A stretch of DNA of 64,000 nucleotides from Pseudozyma flocculosa PF-1 (lineage: Eukaryota > Basidiomycota > Ustilaginomycetes > Ustilaginales > Ustilaginaceae): contig NW_006920869.1 of the NCBI RefSeq assembly GCF_000417875.1, positions 1,729,759 through 1,793,758 of the forward strand. The letters are read 5' to 3'. The notes beneath the pieces are model-generated. The model was not told where the DNA came from. It made no database searches and saw nothing but the letters and a program-made list of their open reading frames with translations. The first letter of the stretch is position 1. Every line of letters starts with the position of its first letter. A program made the position numbers and the translations under genes. Positions 1 through 11,846 of this stretch are shown here, piece by piece.

Positions 1-2538
1 CTTGGTTCCAGTATGTAATGTAAGGTTGACGCTGCTGGGCGCTGGCATGTATGAGTACATAGTGAGCGAGATTGCGATCTTGGCTGCGGTGCAGGCAGAT
101 GCAGACGACGACGACGACGACGAGCAGCTTGCGTCAGAGGTACGCAGGAGTTTGAAATGAGGCCGAACGCCCAGCAGCACGCAGCGGCGTCATGCTGTCT
201 CGCAGCGCGGCTGAGCGAGGAAAGAGAGGCCCGGAAGCAAGGGCGGCGACAGGCGGACGGGGTCGGTCGGGGGCGGGCGGGCGGGCGGACACGGGCGGNN
301 NNNNNNNNNNNNNNNNNNNNNNNNNNNNNNNNNNNNNNNNNNNNNNNNNNNNNNNNNNNNNNNNNNNNNNNNNNNNNNNNNNNNNNNNNNNNNNNNNNNN
401 NNNNNNNNNNNNNNNNNNNNNNNNNNNNGGGCGGGCGGGCGACGGCGGCGGCGGCGACTTTGGCGCCCAGCAAGCCAAGCCCTGGGGATTTGCCTGTCCA
501 TTTTTCAAAGGCCACCCAACGCCGAGACAAGAAGGGCCTCTCCCTAGACCCAGAATTTTCCCCACCCACGCCAGCGCCTCTCCTCTCCTCCTCTCCTCTT
601 CTCCCCTCCCTTCACCCCGTCACCACCACTCAGGCCAGGACTGAGACTGCAACACCACAGTACCCGCCGCCACCCGGAGGCCGGTCTTTGCCACATGCAA
701 GGCATCCTCGTCCACACCGTACCGCGCTCCGTGTGGGTATGTACCATGTGGGACATCGCACACGCTGCTCCACTCACAGCATCTGTTACCAGGGTGACCG
801 CTCAGCATCTAGCCACAGTCTCACCTCCGCAAACACACCGTCAAACACCGGCCGCATGGCTCCGTCTTCGTCGCACCGCGACCATACGGCCTCTTGCGGC
901 CGAATCCATGCTTCTCCTCCTTGCGAAACATCAACATCATCACCATGACGGGCGACGGATGGCAGGCCGGCCTCCAAGTCGCGGTCGCGGTCGCGGTCGC
1001 GCCCAGCTTCCAGCCCGCTGACGAGATGGAAATAGCAGCAGCCTGGCTGAATCACTACTAACACAAGATTAGAGCCGCACTACTTCTTTTTTAGTCCCCC
1101 CAATGATGTCGCGTTTGAATCAAATGGTGAGTGGTCAGCGAGGGCGCGAGCTTTCTCTCGGCCGCAGTCGCGCTCCCAACCACGCTCGCTACCGGTACCC
1201 TGACCCACGGACTCGATCACCCCCCGCCATGTCCTCATTGCCGTCATGAGTGGCTACATGGTTTCACTTCCGGAGTACGGGGTTCTCCGATAGCGCATCG
1301 ATCGGTATTTGGTCGATGTCTGCAGGCACGCAATGACGGCGATGGTACTGTAGGGCAGCTGATTTCAGCTTCACTGATTACTCTCTTGCTACCTACGCAA
1401 ATCCGCTCCCATCGCTCTCGTCACTGCTGCACGATCGCGGTATCCGTGCCGCTGCAGGCCCGTGGCGCCAGTTGGCTGCTGCGCAGGGCAGCACACAGTG
1501 CCTATGCATGTGCAATCGTGGCTCGACGCCGTCTGCCGGGAGAATATCGGACGACGCTCATCACGGCATCCTGCTGGCCGGATCTTCAGAGCCGGTGAAG
1601 TTCGATGGTTGAGGGGGGATATGCCGCCTGCCCAGCTTGTTGGCGGCGCGTTGCGACCCAGAACCCGCTTTCTGGATTTTGCCAGTCCGCCCTCTGCCGT
1701 GCTGCTGGGCGGCGGCACTTGTAGATCTCCGCAGCTCGCCTGTCTTGGAGGGAAGGTGTCGGGGGTCCCCCTGAACAGACGAACCCTAAACGCATGGAAG
1801 AGGTCCTGAGCCGCAGAGGCCTCGTCGACATCCCTTGCTGCTGATTTGACGACCCTCGGGCAGGCGATTCGCCTTGGTGCAGGCTGCTGCCGGGTCTTTT
1901 CCAGCGAATACGCCTACTTTGGCTGGTAGCCCGTCCGCCTTGCCACGCGCCGACGTTCTGCCATGTCTGTCTGCAATCATCGTTCGCACTTCGGCCACTC
2001 GCGGTCGAGGCGAATGTCTCGGACCGTGCTTTTTTTGTCGGTCATTGCCCGCCAAGCAGAGAGGCACGGCCAGCCTCGCCACCGGCCTTTTTGTGTCTCG
2101 CGTTCGACGGTACGGTATGATGGGGAATGCCACCCTGAGGCCCAAATCCCTGACCCATCACACACTTACCGGCGAACAGAGGTCGTTGAAGTGGAGTGCG
2201 AGGCTCTCGTTCCTGGTCGCACAGCAGTCGCTCCACCTACAACAGATGACCGCCTGAAGCCTTCACCTGCTTGAGCTGTTGCCAACGTGGTCGTTGTCGT
2301 CGTGATCAAGCACGATCCTCTTTCTCTCCTCATATACCCCCACCTCCGCTGGACTTGCACCCAATCCCTATCCTCCCGCCCATCACAGCAACGCACTTGC
2401 GCATCACCTTTTTAGTCGCCCCTCCCTCTTCTGGCGACGTCCGAGTTCCCTGCCCGGGCACTGCTCGATTTCCTTCCTATACGCAACCTTTGACAACCGC
2501 TTCCACGGCACCCTTCCAGGCACGAAGAGTCGCCCGAG
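1..2538. other. Intergenic region upstream of the GT2 glycosyltransferase
   Basis: No reading frame here has recognisable protein character. The region holds a short GAC trinucleotide run (about 104-123), an assembly gap embedded in a GGGC-rich stretch, and, in the last 250 bp before the ATG at 2539, pyrimidine-rich sequence typical of fungal leaders. It probably contains the promoter and 5' UTR of the glycosyltransferase gene. The terminal part of a gene lying left of the window cannot be excluded. Confidence 0.5.
299..428. other. Assembly gap (130 N)
   Basis: A run of N flanked on both sides by GGGC/GGCG tetranucleotide-like repeats. The flanks suggest that a GC-rich simple repeat blocked assembly, so the true length is unknown. 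Confidence 0.95.
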
Positions 2539-5476
2539 ATGTTCAAGAAGTTCCTCCCATCCCATAGGGGAAGCGCCATCAAGGCCGTGGACATGGCGCA
2601 AACGGGCGATGCGTCCGTCAGCATCCTACAGTCGGCCACACCTCAAGGGGAGCCGCCTTCGTGGATCGGCAACCTCGAATCGGCACCAGAGTCGGTCGGC
2701 TGCTCGTCCCGGAGCGACAACGATGGCAGCTGGATCGACCAACGCGAGGCCTACGAAATCATGACTGCACACCTGTACAAGGTCGCAAAGAGCAAGAACT
2801 GGTTCAGCGAGAACCCGGCCGTCGCGAGCGGAGTGGCGCTGCGCCTGGCAAAGGGCCAGTACACACTATGCCCGGCGGCCGATGCGCGGCTCGAGGCCTT
2901 CTACCGCTCCGTCGCAATCCTCAACGTTGAGGTGGCCATCAAGCTCACCTCTCCGGTCGTCTCGGCGATCACCAGCCGCCTCGTACCGGGGACGTACCAG
3001 GTGCCGTTGACGTCGTCGCAGCACGTCCAGGTGGTCGAGACCATGGCCGACCTCGCGGGCGCGCGAAAAGCGCAGAACGCGTGTTTCATCCGCACCGACA
3101 ACTCGCTGGTGGCCTGGTGCGACCACATCGACCAGCTCGAGTCGAGCGCCCAGCGCCTCGAGGACAAGATGATCGCCTTTGTGTGGTCGAGCGCCACCTC
3201 GGGACGCCCTCAGGGAGGCAAGCCGCGCGACTCGTCGTTCCTCGAGTGGAGCATGCAGCAGCGGGGCCAGAGCATGAGCCAGCTCAACCACGCCTCGGGC
3301 ACGTCGACACCCATCCGAGCCGCCTCGGTCACGCACAGCTCACCGTTCTCGGACACCAACGCCGTCCGCCCTGCGGGCGACGCGACGCCAGGTGCCGCTT
3401 CCGTGGCCACCACGGCCACCACCGGCGTCGCCGACCCGGAAAAGGGGCAGGCGGTCTCTTACCAGGAGCGCAGCACCAACCTCCAGGCGCCGCTCCAGCA
3501 CGGCCTGTCGGTGGCCCTCGACATTGCGCTCTGCTTCCTGCTCCTCCGCCAGCTCTTCCAAGAGTCGCTCCTCGACGGCAACTGGATGCGTATGCTGATC
3601 GGCATCGCGGTCATCCCGATGTTTCCGGTCATCCTCTTCTTCTGCGGCAACATCTTCACCGTCATCCTCCAGCTCATCGGTCCCGTGCGCCAGCTGAGCC
3701 AGAATTCGCGCTACTACTCGGGCGTGGCGCCGGAGCGCATGACGGGCCGCCTACCGCACATTACGATCCAGATGCCTGTCTACAAGGAGTCGCTCGACGG
3801 CGTACTGATCCCGACGATCGAATCGCTCAAGAAGGCCATCAGCACCTACGAGCTTCAGGGCGGCACGGCGTCCATCGTCGTCTCCGAGGACGGCATGCAG
3901 CTGATCAGCAAGGAGGACCAGGAGGTCCGCCGCGAGTACTACGAGAGGCAGAACATCGGTTGGGTCTCGCGCCCCGGCCACGGCGTCGACGGCTACATCC
4001 GCAAGGGACGCTTCAAGAAGGCGTCGAACCTCAACTTTACCTGCCGGGTCTCGCTCAAGGTCGAGGAGATGATGAGGGAGCAGCGTCCCGCCGACCTGTC
4101 GCAGTGGACCGAGGCCGATGAGGAGCACCTCTACCAGACCTGCCTGCCGCTCGCCGCTACCGAGATCCACCCGCTGGCCCAGGCCGAGGGCAACGTGCGC
4201 ATCGGCGACCTCATCCTCATGATCGACTCGGACACGCGCGTGCCCGAGGACTGCTTCCTCGACGCCGCCTCGGAAATGTCCCAGTGCCCGGACGTTGGCG
4301 TGCTCCAGCACTGCAGCGGCGTCATGCTCGTCTCGGACAGCTACTTTGAGCGCGGTATCGCCTTCTTCACCCGCCTCGTCAACTTTTCCATCACCTACGT
4401 CGTGGCCAGCGGCGACGTGGCGCCGTTCATGGGCCACAACGCCTTCCTGCGCTGGTCAGCGGTGCAGGAGGCGAGTTTCGTCGACGCCGAGGACGGCATC
4501 CGCAAGGTCTGGTCCGAATCGCACGTCTCCGAAGACTTTGACATGGTGAGTGGTCGCGAGGAACCGCACCGATTGCCCTCAAACCAGCGGGAGCGGGCCG
4601 AGACTGACCGTGACGCGTCGCCCCCTTTCTCCTCGCATTCCTTTCCAACAGGCGCTCCGGCTGCTTATGAAGGGCTACATCACCCGCTGGGCCACGTACA
4701 GCAACAACAAGTTTGAGGAGGGTGTCTCGCTCACATGCGACGACGAACTCAACCGGTGGCAGAAGTACGCCTTCGGCTGTTCGGAGCTCGTCTTCAACCG
4801 GCTCTGGGAGTGGCCCTACAAGTCGCCCTTCACGCCCCTCTTCCGCAACTTCCTCTGGGTCAAGGGTATCCCCATCCACTACAAGTTTGCCGCCTGCAGC
4901 TACATCTTCTCCTACTACGCCATCGCCGCCGCGCTGCCGCTCACGGCGATCCTCTACCTGGTCGAAGGCTGGTTCTACCCGGTGCTGGACCCCGTCTTCC
5001 TGACGCCGTTCCGCATCTGGCTGGCCGTCGTCTTCGTCTTCGTCATTGGCGGCAACGTGTCGCAGGCGCTCTGCCGATACCGGTCCAAGCAGGGTGGGCT
5101 GCTGGCCCTGGCCAAGGAGCATATCATCTGGATCCCGTTCATGATGACCTTCTTCGGCGGCATGTCGTACCACGTCCTGACGGCGCTGCTCTCGCACCCG
5201 TTCGGCATCAACATGACCTGGGGCGCAACGGTCAAGGACCTCGAGGACAGCAACTTTTTCATCGAGGTGCCCGCCATCTTCCGGCGCTTCTGGAAGACGC
5301 TGCTGCTCTGCACCATCTTACTCGCCGGCATCGTCGTCCTCAGCCTCGACAACGTCGTCCCGCTCGAGTGGCAGATCCCGTCGTTCTTCACCATCTGGCC
5401 GCTCATCCTCGCCTCGTCGCTCCACATCCTCTACCCCATCGTCCTCAACCCCGCCCTGCTGCGCTTCTCATTCTAA
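2539..5476 (+). CDS. Family 2 membrane glycosyltransferase with a conserved N-terminal domain
   Basis: This is a two-exon gene: exon 1 2539-4545, intron 4546-4651 (GTGAGT...ACAG, phase 0), exon 2 4652-5476, giving 943 residues. Seen: a soluble N-terminal part (about 65-225), a Ser/Thr-rich linker, and two hydrophobic segments (about 322-340 and 352-380). A processive-type GT-A core follows, with VSEDG (448-452), the metal-binding DSD (563-565), SEDFD (664-668, catalytic-base region) and a TRW motif (680-682) like the QxxRW of chitin, cellulose and hyaluronan synthases. About five membrane segments follow between 750 and 932. The family transfers sugars from nucleotide sugars at the plasma membrane or Golgi. 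Fungal relatives affect hyphal growth and surface polysaccharide, but the product is not known. Chitin synthase itself is unlikely because no EDRxL or QRRRW signature is seen. The intron splits SEDFDM from the TRW segment, and joining the exons restores the family order, which supports the splice. Confidence 0.88.
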
Positions 5477-8400
5477 GCGCTGCGCCCGCAGTCGTGCGGC
5501 GGTCATGGCTTTGGCACCTTCATGCTCTCTCTCGTCTTGCTTGATAGCATTGCTCGGTCCTTCCACTTTCATTTTGCCTCTTGTCACCTTTGGACCTTTG
5601 ATCGCGTCGGGCCGCCTTCCATTGCGCAGGCCCGCGCCGACACACACTCGTTCTACAATCTGTCTTGTACATCAGCATGACCCTGCAAATGCATAGAATC
5701 TGGTCCCTGCGAGGCCTCGAATCCACCATCCTTCTTCCACTCTTCGTCTGGGAAAAGATGCTACGGTAGCGCACCGGAGTGAGCGGGCGACACTTGCGTA
5801 CACCGGCCAGGCCTTGCTCCGGGTCAGCGCCCCTGGCACGTGTACAGCCTGGCCGATTGTCCGTCGGAAAAGGAAGAGGATGCTCTCGAGAGTCTGAAGA
5901 ATTCAGCAAGCACCGTCTTCGCTTCGCGGCCAACATCAATGGTCAGGCGGCGAACCCGGGATTCCATCGACCATTTGCCGATGCTGGACCTTACTTGTGC
6001 TCTGCCTGGTTTCGTTCCCATTGCAATCGCGGGCCGGGAGCGAGGAACCGTTCAAAGAAGACTTCCACGCCGCCATCTCGCAGTCGTACAGTGTCTCAGC
6101 GAGATTGAGCCCAGCCGGAGTGTGCGTGCGTGCGTGAGGTGTGAGTGTGTTTCGGCATGCCCCGACGCGGTCACTGGCCGACGACGGGAGAACCTCGGTT
6201 CGTATTGTGCGTACAGAGAGCCGATATGATCAATACAGAACCTGATCAGCGTGGACCACAGCTCTTGCTTGCCAGCCGTGGATCTGTCGATCCTTGAGAA
6301 CACAGAAAGAGAGAGAGGCAGAGCGACAACTAGAAGCAGGCCAGGCCACGACTGAGCCGCCAGCGCTGCGGGATGATCCAGAACTTTTTGAACCCAGCTT
6401 TCCATGGGCAGCCAGCGAAGACAAGGTAAGGTCCGGGCCACCCACCGACTCAAAGGGTTTTACGGTTTTTCATGCCGCGCCGCCGTCGGGGACAACCCGA
6501 TGCATGAGCCTGGCTCGACGACATCGTATCGTACGCGCCAGCTTCTCTTCTGCACGGCCAGGCCTGCCTGCTCTGCATGTGCAGGGCGAGGCAAGGTGAG
6601 TAGGCAAGGCAAGGCAAGGCACGGCAAAGCGGGCGTACTGTACTCATGCAGCGGCAGCAGCCGACGGAGTCCGAATCTGGCCCTCCCCAGGTCCCCTGGC
6701 GCCTTGCTCTGATCTCTGCTTGCCTCGACGATGGAACCCATACATGCACGCACGGATGCACAGCCGAGAAGTCGGGAGCGCTAACGACGACTCGACGCTT
6801 CCATGCGAGCAAGGCAGGCGAAGAAAGGGCTCGCGGCCCGGCACTCGCCACCACCCCCATCGCCGCCCGCCAGCTTCCTCTCATATGGATTTTTCTTCCT
6901 TCCTTTTCATAACCCCCTGATCAGCACGCCTCGTCGACAGCTACGGTACCGACATTGGAATGATCGTCGCACCCTTTTGAGTTCAGCTTCCGCCGCAGCA
7001 GATGCGAACGCAACAGTGACAAGAGGAGTGCGTGAGCAGGGAGCCGCGGCCAAGGGGATAATGGCCTCGGGACCTGGAAAGCAAGGGCCACCATAGGCCC
7101 CTCGACGGGGTTGCGCGGCGTGCACGGCGCGTCGACCGGCCAGGCTGAGTTCCGCCTGCCTGCTTGCGTGCCAACCTGTTCTCGAACCTCTTCGCAGACC
7201 GTCGAGGCGCCAAGGCGGTGGTGAGAAGTATGTACGAGCAAGGTCGCACGGCTGACTCAACAAACAATAATGAGATGCGCTTGCTTCGATGTGCGGCGGA
7301 TGTTTCATGAGCAAGCTCGACGGCCAGGTACAGGAACAGTAACAGTACCCATCGGCCTATGGAAGAACCGCGCAAGGTGCCGCTTCCTAGGATGCCAAGC
7401 AAGCAAGAGGGCAGCGACCGACGATGACGGCGGGCGATGTCGAGGCCAATCGCCGATGCCGGACCGTCTCAGGCCCCACCCTCATCCACCACGCGGCGCT
7501 GTTTGTGTGGCAGCTGGGCAGGATGGAGAGACAGCGCCTTGTTTGTGTGCACCGGTGTTCGAGATCGACGACGGGCAAGCCGTTGGTTGGACGTGGGGGG
7601 TCACAGAAGATATCCAGATCTCGCGCACTTCGCCCGCCTGCCTGCACCCTCCGGCCCGGGCGCCGGTTTGTGTCTCGATTTTCTTTTGTTTGCACCGCAC
7701 CCGGGGGATGGCCAGGCTTCGATACGCGAGACCCCCAGGCAGGGCAGAAACTCGCTGGCCTCCCGCGTACAGACTGCACGACGCCCAGATCTGGATCCGC
7801 ATCTTATGCCAAGCCAAAGCCTTCCAGGCCGCCGCAGCTTGACAAAAGCAGCTTGACAAAAGCAGGCGTATGAATCCTCGTCCGCAGCGGCTTGGTTCGA
7901 GATCAGGAGGAGCCTGACAAGCAAGTCCCTTCTCGTCATCGGCCGATGTCTTACTGCGTCTTTGCTCCCTCCATTCGCCGGCGAGTTGCGTTGTGTGTCG
8001 ACAATGATGGGAAAGAATTGAAGGTTCCCCGGAACAGCATGAGCGATACACGCGGGTGTCGCCGCCCGCTGGAACCGAAAGACCGGGCAATCGCTGCTTT
8101 ACACCCTATAGTCAATGGTGACGATGGTCACTGCGCAGCATGCTCTGCGGCCATCGGGGGGAGCGATGCAAGCGACGAGCAAAGCGGCGGCCACTCTTAT
8201 TTTGCTCACCGGCGAAAACCGCGTCGGCCGTACGGCACCAGGGCAAAGATTCCCATTGGTGAGAGGTGGCCGGGCGGAGTTGGGCCGATAGGTACGTGGG
8301 CGTGGGCGTCTAGCAGGTCCCAGCTGCCATGTCCAACGCCCCGCTCCGCCTGGCCAGACTTCTGCCCGTAGCCCCGTCTCGCCGCCCCCCGTGCAGGCCA

Positions 8401-10120
8401 CGGGACGCTGGGTGCATCCCTCTGTCAAAGTCCGCCGCTGCCCGCGTCTTTCCTTTTTTCCCAGCCGCCGCCTCGACGCCGCCTTTCTGCTGCTCCGCGA
8501 GAGAAGCAGGATGGAACACGGGACAGTCATGGTCTCGAGTAGATGGACGAGGTGTCTCCCCTTGCTACTTGCTTTCGACGCACAGAAAAGAGCAGAAGAA
8601 TCCTCCTCGGCAGCTCGAAGGTTGACCGATCGGAGCCTTGGCCTTGCGGCACACGGTCTCCCGGTCTCGGACACCAAGAAGGGCGCCTGTAGGCCGGTGC
8701 GGGTGGCCGTTGCAGTACTTACTGTACCAAGGAAGAGCGACGGGCTGTCGGTCCCATCGCAGCTGTCCCCGCTTTCGGTACGATCTCGAGGCAGACCACA
8801 GGGTCGCATCACCCATCGTCGCGGCACAGTCATGGTCGAGGCCATGGCTTGGGCGAAGGGTGGGCAAGACGGCGGGAGGCACCGACATCTTCCTGTCGCC
8901 AAGCAGGTACCGGACCATTCGACCGACGCGATCCGAACCAAAGGCAATTCTTGCCGTGCGTTGCCTTCGCCTCTTGGCAACAGACTGAGATCGATGATAC
9001 CCGCTTCGATCTGCAGGCAAATAGGGCGTTCCTGGCGGTATAGTGCCTTCGTCCTCCCCTGCAGATCCTCGATGGAGCCTCGTCTCGAGGTGCCCGCTTG
9101 GTGCGCTTCGCTGCCCTGCCTGGCCCCGGAATCTGCCCTAGGCCTGCACGTCCCTGGTGATGAGGCCGCCTAACGTACTCGTTCCAGAATCTCGCTCGCG
9201 GGTCGCCATGCCCGGATGATCTGCGGCAGTGAAGCCCCTCTTGCCCGTCTCTCTCGCTTTCGATGCGGTCCTGGCCCTGTCTGGGCCCCTTCGGCTTCCT
9301 CCCTTCTTCTGTCTTCCAATTGTCCCCTTTCTTCAACTGATGCTCGCCGGCGTAGGCGAGACTCTTCCTGCTGCTGCTGCGCTCGCGCATGGGTCGCCGT
9401 ACGCAGCGGCCCCGCCTGGACCTGGACCTACCTCATCTCTGGAATTCATATCGGTGCGAGGGCGTCACCTCCTACCTCGCTCGTCCATGAACAACCTGCA
9501 TCCCTCGCGGTGATGTAAGGTCTGACTCAAGCACCTGGCATAGACGAGTTGTCGAGACCTTCTCCTTGCGATGGCCGTGGTTCCTAGCCTAGCGAGGAGG
9601 TGCATGTCGATGAAGCACGCGCGGAACCATGCTGGCCATGGCCTACGATGGAGCCGTCGCCGCCTGCTGCTAGGTACAATCGAGATCCTGCCCTGTTGGT
9701 GGGGAGGCCGAGACACGGGGAGGAGGACGTCCGACGTCTGCTTCCCTTCACCCCCTCCCGCGTCACTGAACAGCTCCCAAGACGGTCTACGTAGTCCTCC
9801 CCGACTGACTATGGGACGGGTACGGAGCCGCGTTCTCGATGTGGGACGGCAAGGCGGGGCGGCAAATCCCGCTCGAGGACAGCCCTTGCACTCGCCCGTT
9901 AGGAACTCAGCTCGCTGCCAGAGGCCTGCATCGTACCTAGCTGCCCTGCGCCTGCCGCCGCCGCCGCCGCCGCCGCCGTCTCTGTTAGCATCGTCACGAT
10001 AGCCTCGCCCTCAGCGAGTCCCTGCGTCGAAGGGCCTATCCACCGTTGCCCTGGCCCGACGACAACGTTGCAGCTTCGTGACGGGCAGCCTCCTGTCAAA
10101 GCTGGCCCTCCGTGAAGACA
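5477..10120. other. 4.6-kb region without a supportable gene
   Basis: Open frames of up to about 290 codons occur on both strands but show no domain, no consistent codon bias and no start context. Small tandem repeats are present: an AGGCA-type pentamer at about 6602-6620 and a CCG run at 9954-9978. The region is unusually long for this gene spacing. It could hold a non-coding RNA, a poorly conserved multi-exon gene, or simply regulatory DNA; sequence alone does not decide. Confidence 0.4.
9954..9978 (+). repeat. (GCC)8 microsatellite
   Basis: An uninterrupted trinucleotide run in non-coding DNA about 330 bp before the secreted-protein gene. It is likely length-polymorphic. Confidence 0.85.
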
Positions 10121-10128
10121 CATAAAGA
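10121..10128 (+). promoter_or_regulatory. TATA-like element
   Basis: CATAAAGA lies about 175 bp before the start codon of the Cys-rich secreted protein and is followed by a long pyrimidine tract. This order (TATA-like box, CT block, start) is typical of strongly expressed fungal genes. The assignment is by position and motif only. Confidence 0.4.
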
Positions 10129-10185
10129 GCCAGCTTCCCTGGCCTATCGTCGTCCACTTCTCCTCATCAGCTCACGCAGACAGAC

Positions 10186-10290
10186 ATCCACTCCCCTCCT
10201 CCCTTTGCTCTTCTTCCCTCATCGGCTTCGCCCCCTCTCTCCTCTCTCCTCTTTCCTCTCTACCTCTCTTCTTCTTCTCGCTTCCCCCGA
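10186..10290 (+). promoter_or_regulatory. Pyrimidine-rich leader tract
   Basis: Roughly 100 bases of almost pure C/T end just before the ACAATGG start at 10303. CT blocks here usually mark the transcription start region or 5' UTR of highly expressed fungal genes. Confidence 0.5.
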
Positions 10291-10302
10291 ACCAACTTTA
10301 CA

Positions 10303-11061
10303 ATGGTCTCGCTCAAGCTCACCGCCGCCGCCGCTCTGGCCATCATGGCCGCCACCTTCGCCGAGGCCGCCCCTACCGAGGCTCAGCCCGTCCAGCTCGA
10401 GGAGCGCACCTTTGGCCTCCTCTGGCAGTACAAGTCGAACTTCTTCTGCAAGGCCCCTTGGCTGCACGCCTCCAAGCCCTACTGGTGCCACGGCATCCAG
10501 ATCCCCGGCATCCCCACCTGGGACGGCGCTGAGTCTGCCAAGTGCAAGCACCCCCTCTACGCCCTCCTCCACCCCTGGTGCAAGAAGGGCAACACGCCCC
10601 AGCCCAACCCCCCGAACTGCCAGCCCAGCCCCGGCCCCGCTCCCGGCGGTGACGGCCCCGATGGCCAGTGCACGCAGGGCTACAAGCAGGTCTACAAGAA
10701 CTACGAGTCCACCGCCGAGACCGGTGCCTGGAAGGGCCAGGTCAAGGGCGCCGCCACCATCGACAACGAGAACTACATCACCTACGGCCTCGTCCCCGAC
10801 CTTGACCACTGCCTCGACGCCTGCGACGCCAAGGAGGGATGCGTCTTCGTCAACCTTTACCAGGACAACGCCGACAGCCCCGAGGACATCGCGGAGCTGC
10901 CCCCCTCCGCCCAGGAGAAGTACCAGAAGGGCAAGCTCACCTGCGCCATGTACCGGGCCTGCTCGGGCACCGACAAGGCCACCAACTGGGCCGGCCAGCA
11001 GGACCCCACCTACATCACCGAGTCCTCGGCCTACTGCAGGGGCGCCGGCTGCCAGAAGTGA
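10303..11061 (+). CDS. Secreted cysteine-rich protein with a conserved C-terminal module
   Basis: A single-exon gene for 252 residues, starting in good context (ACAATGG). Residues 1 to about 22 form a classical signal peptide (short K-containing n-region, Ala-rich core, cleavage near AEA-AP). The mature protein has 13 cysteines (49, 62, 81, 93, 106, 123, 170, 174, 180, 214, 220, 245, 250). A W/C-rich N-terminal half is followed by a Pro/Gly hinge (98-121) and a C-terminal module with LDHCLDACD and EGCVFVNLYQD. That second part resembles PAN/apple-like Cys modules found in basidiomycete secreted and fruit-body-associated proteins. It is likely extracellular or wall-associated, and could act in adhesion or as an effector. 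Very strong C-ending codon bias and the CT leader suggest high expression. No enzyme motif is visible. Confidence 0.85.
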   Translation: MVSLKLTAAAALAIMAATFAEAAPTEAQPVQLEERTFGLLWQYKSNFFCKAPWLHASKPYWCHGIQIPGIPTWDGAESAKCKHPLYALLHPWCKKGNTPQPNPPNCQPSPGPAPGGDGPDGQCTQGYKQVYKNYESTAETGAWKGQVKGAATIDNENYITYGLVPDLDHCLDACDAKEGCVFVNLYQDNADSPEDIAELPPSAQEKYQKGKLTCAMYRACSGTDKATNWAGQQDPTYITESSAYCRGAGCQK

Positions 11062-11846
11062 TTGGGTCGGGTGCTCGCATCTCGCTCGCTCCTCTCTTCG
11101 CCTCTCGCTGCATCCTCCTGTCCCCTGTCGCCCAGGTAGTCTCCACCAGTCACGATCCTTTGTCCAGTCGCCTCGCCTTGCCTCTCTAGTTTAGCATTCC
11201 TTTCCCTTCCTTTGCATCTCCTCGCTTTCTTGTACTCCAAAGTCGCCTCATCCTCTTTCCGAGGATCGACCGGGACTGCCATCAATACAACACTCCCTCT
11301 GACATTTTAAACTTGCCCGAGCTCACGTCTCTCTGGTCACGAAGGCTTCTTGGAGGCCCAATCCTCGACTGTGAGCCTCGATTGTTCCACGGTTGTCGCG
11401 ATGTCCTGAAAGTCAATGCGTGGTCGCGTGTCCCGTAACTTGAGACGATCTGAATTCGGCTTGTCTCTTCCGAACGCAGATCCAGCCTCGTCCCTTGAGC
11501 CAATTGAGGCTATGTACGGCACATGTGCAAGCCGCTGATTGCCCGTGAGCGAGGTCGACGTTGTTTGAAGGAAGAAACCAAGTCGTGGTGGCAGGGAGGT
11601 GGGCCAGCAGCCGAGGCGCAATCTGACAGTCCTCGTAGCAGGCGTGGGCAGCCGATCGGCTTGGCATCGGGCGCCTTTTGCGCGCCTCGTTCCCCTGTCG
11701 GCCGAAACGCCCTCCACCTCTGATTTCTTGCTCAAAGGCCCAGCGGGCGACCCGTCCCGCTTCTCCTTCGCACCCACCACGCACACTCCATCGCTCGATC
11801 CCGCAACCACCTCACTCCTTCCATCACCACCGCGAGATCCAGCAAC
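11062..11846. other. Intergenic: 3' end of secreted protein and TIM10 promoter
   Basis: It holds a T/C-rich probable 3' UTR up to about 11290 and then the upstream region of TIM10. No reading frame with protein character was found. Confidence 0.5.

Noticed and set aside
6294..6599. Short frame ending at donor-like GGTGAGT with Glu/Arg-rich start, possible first exon
   Set aside because: No convincing acceptor and following exon and no conserved motif; left as intergenic.
7891..7912. GGTTCGAGATC resembling a tRNA T-arm/B box
   Set aside because: No A box at proper distance and no cloverleaf can be drawn around it.
8099..8980. 293-codon minus-strand open frame in the 4.6-kb gene-poor region
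   Set aside because: No recognisable motif, mixed third-position bases, no leader or splice support.
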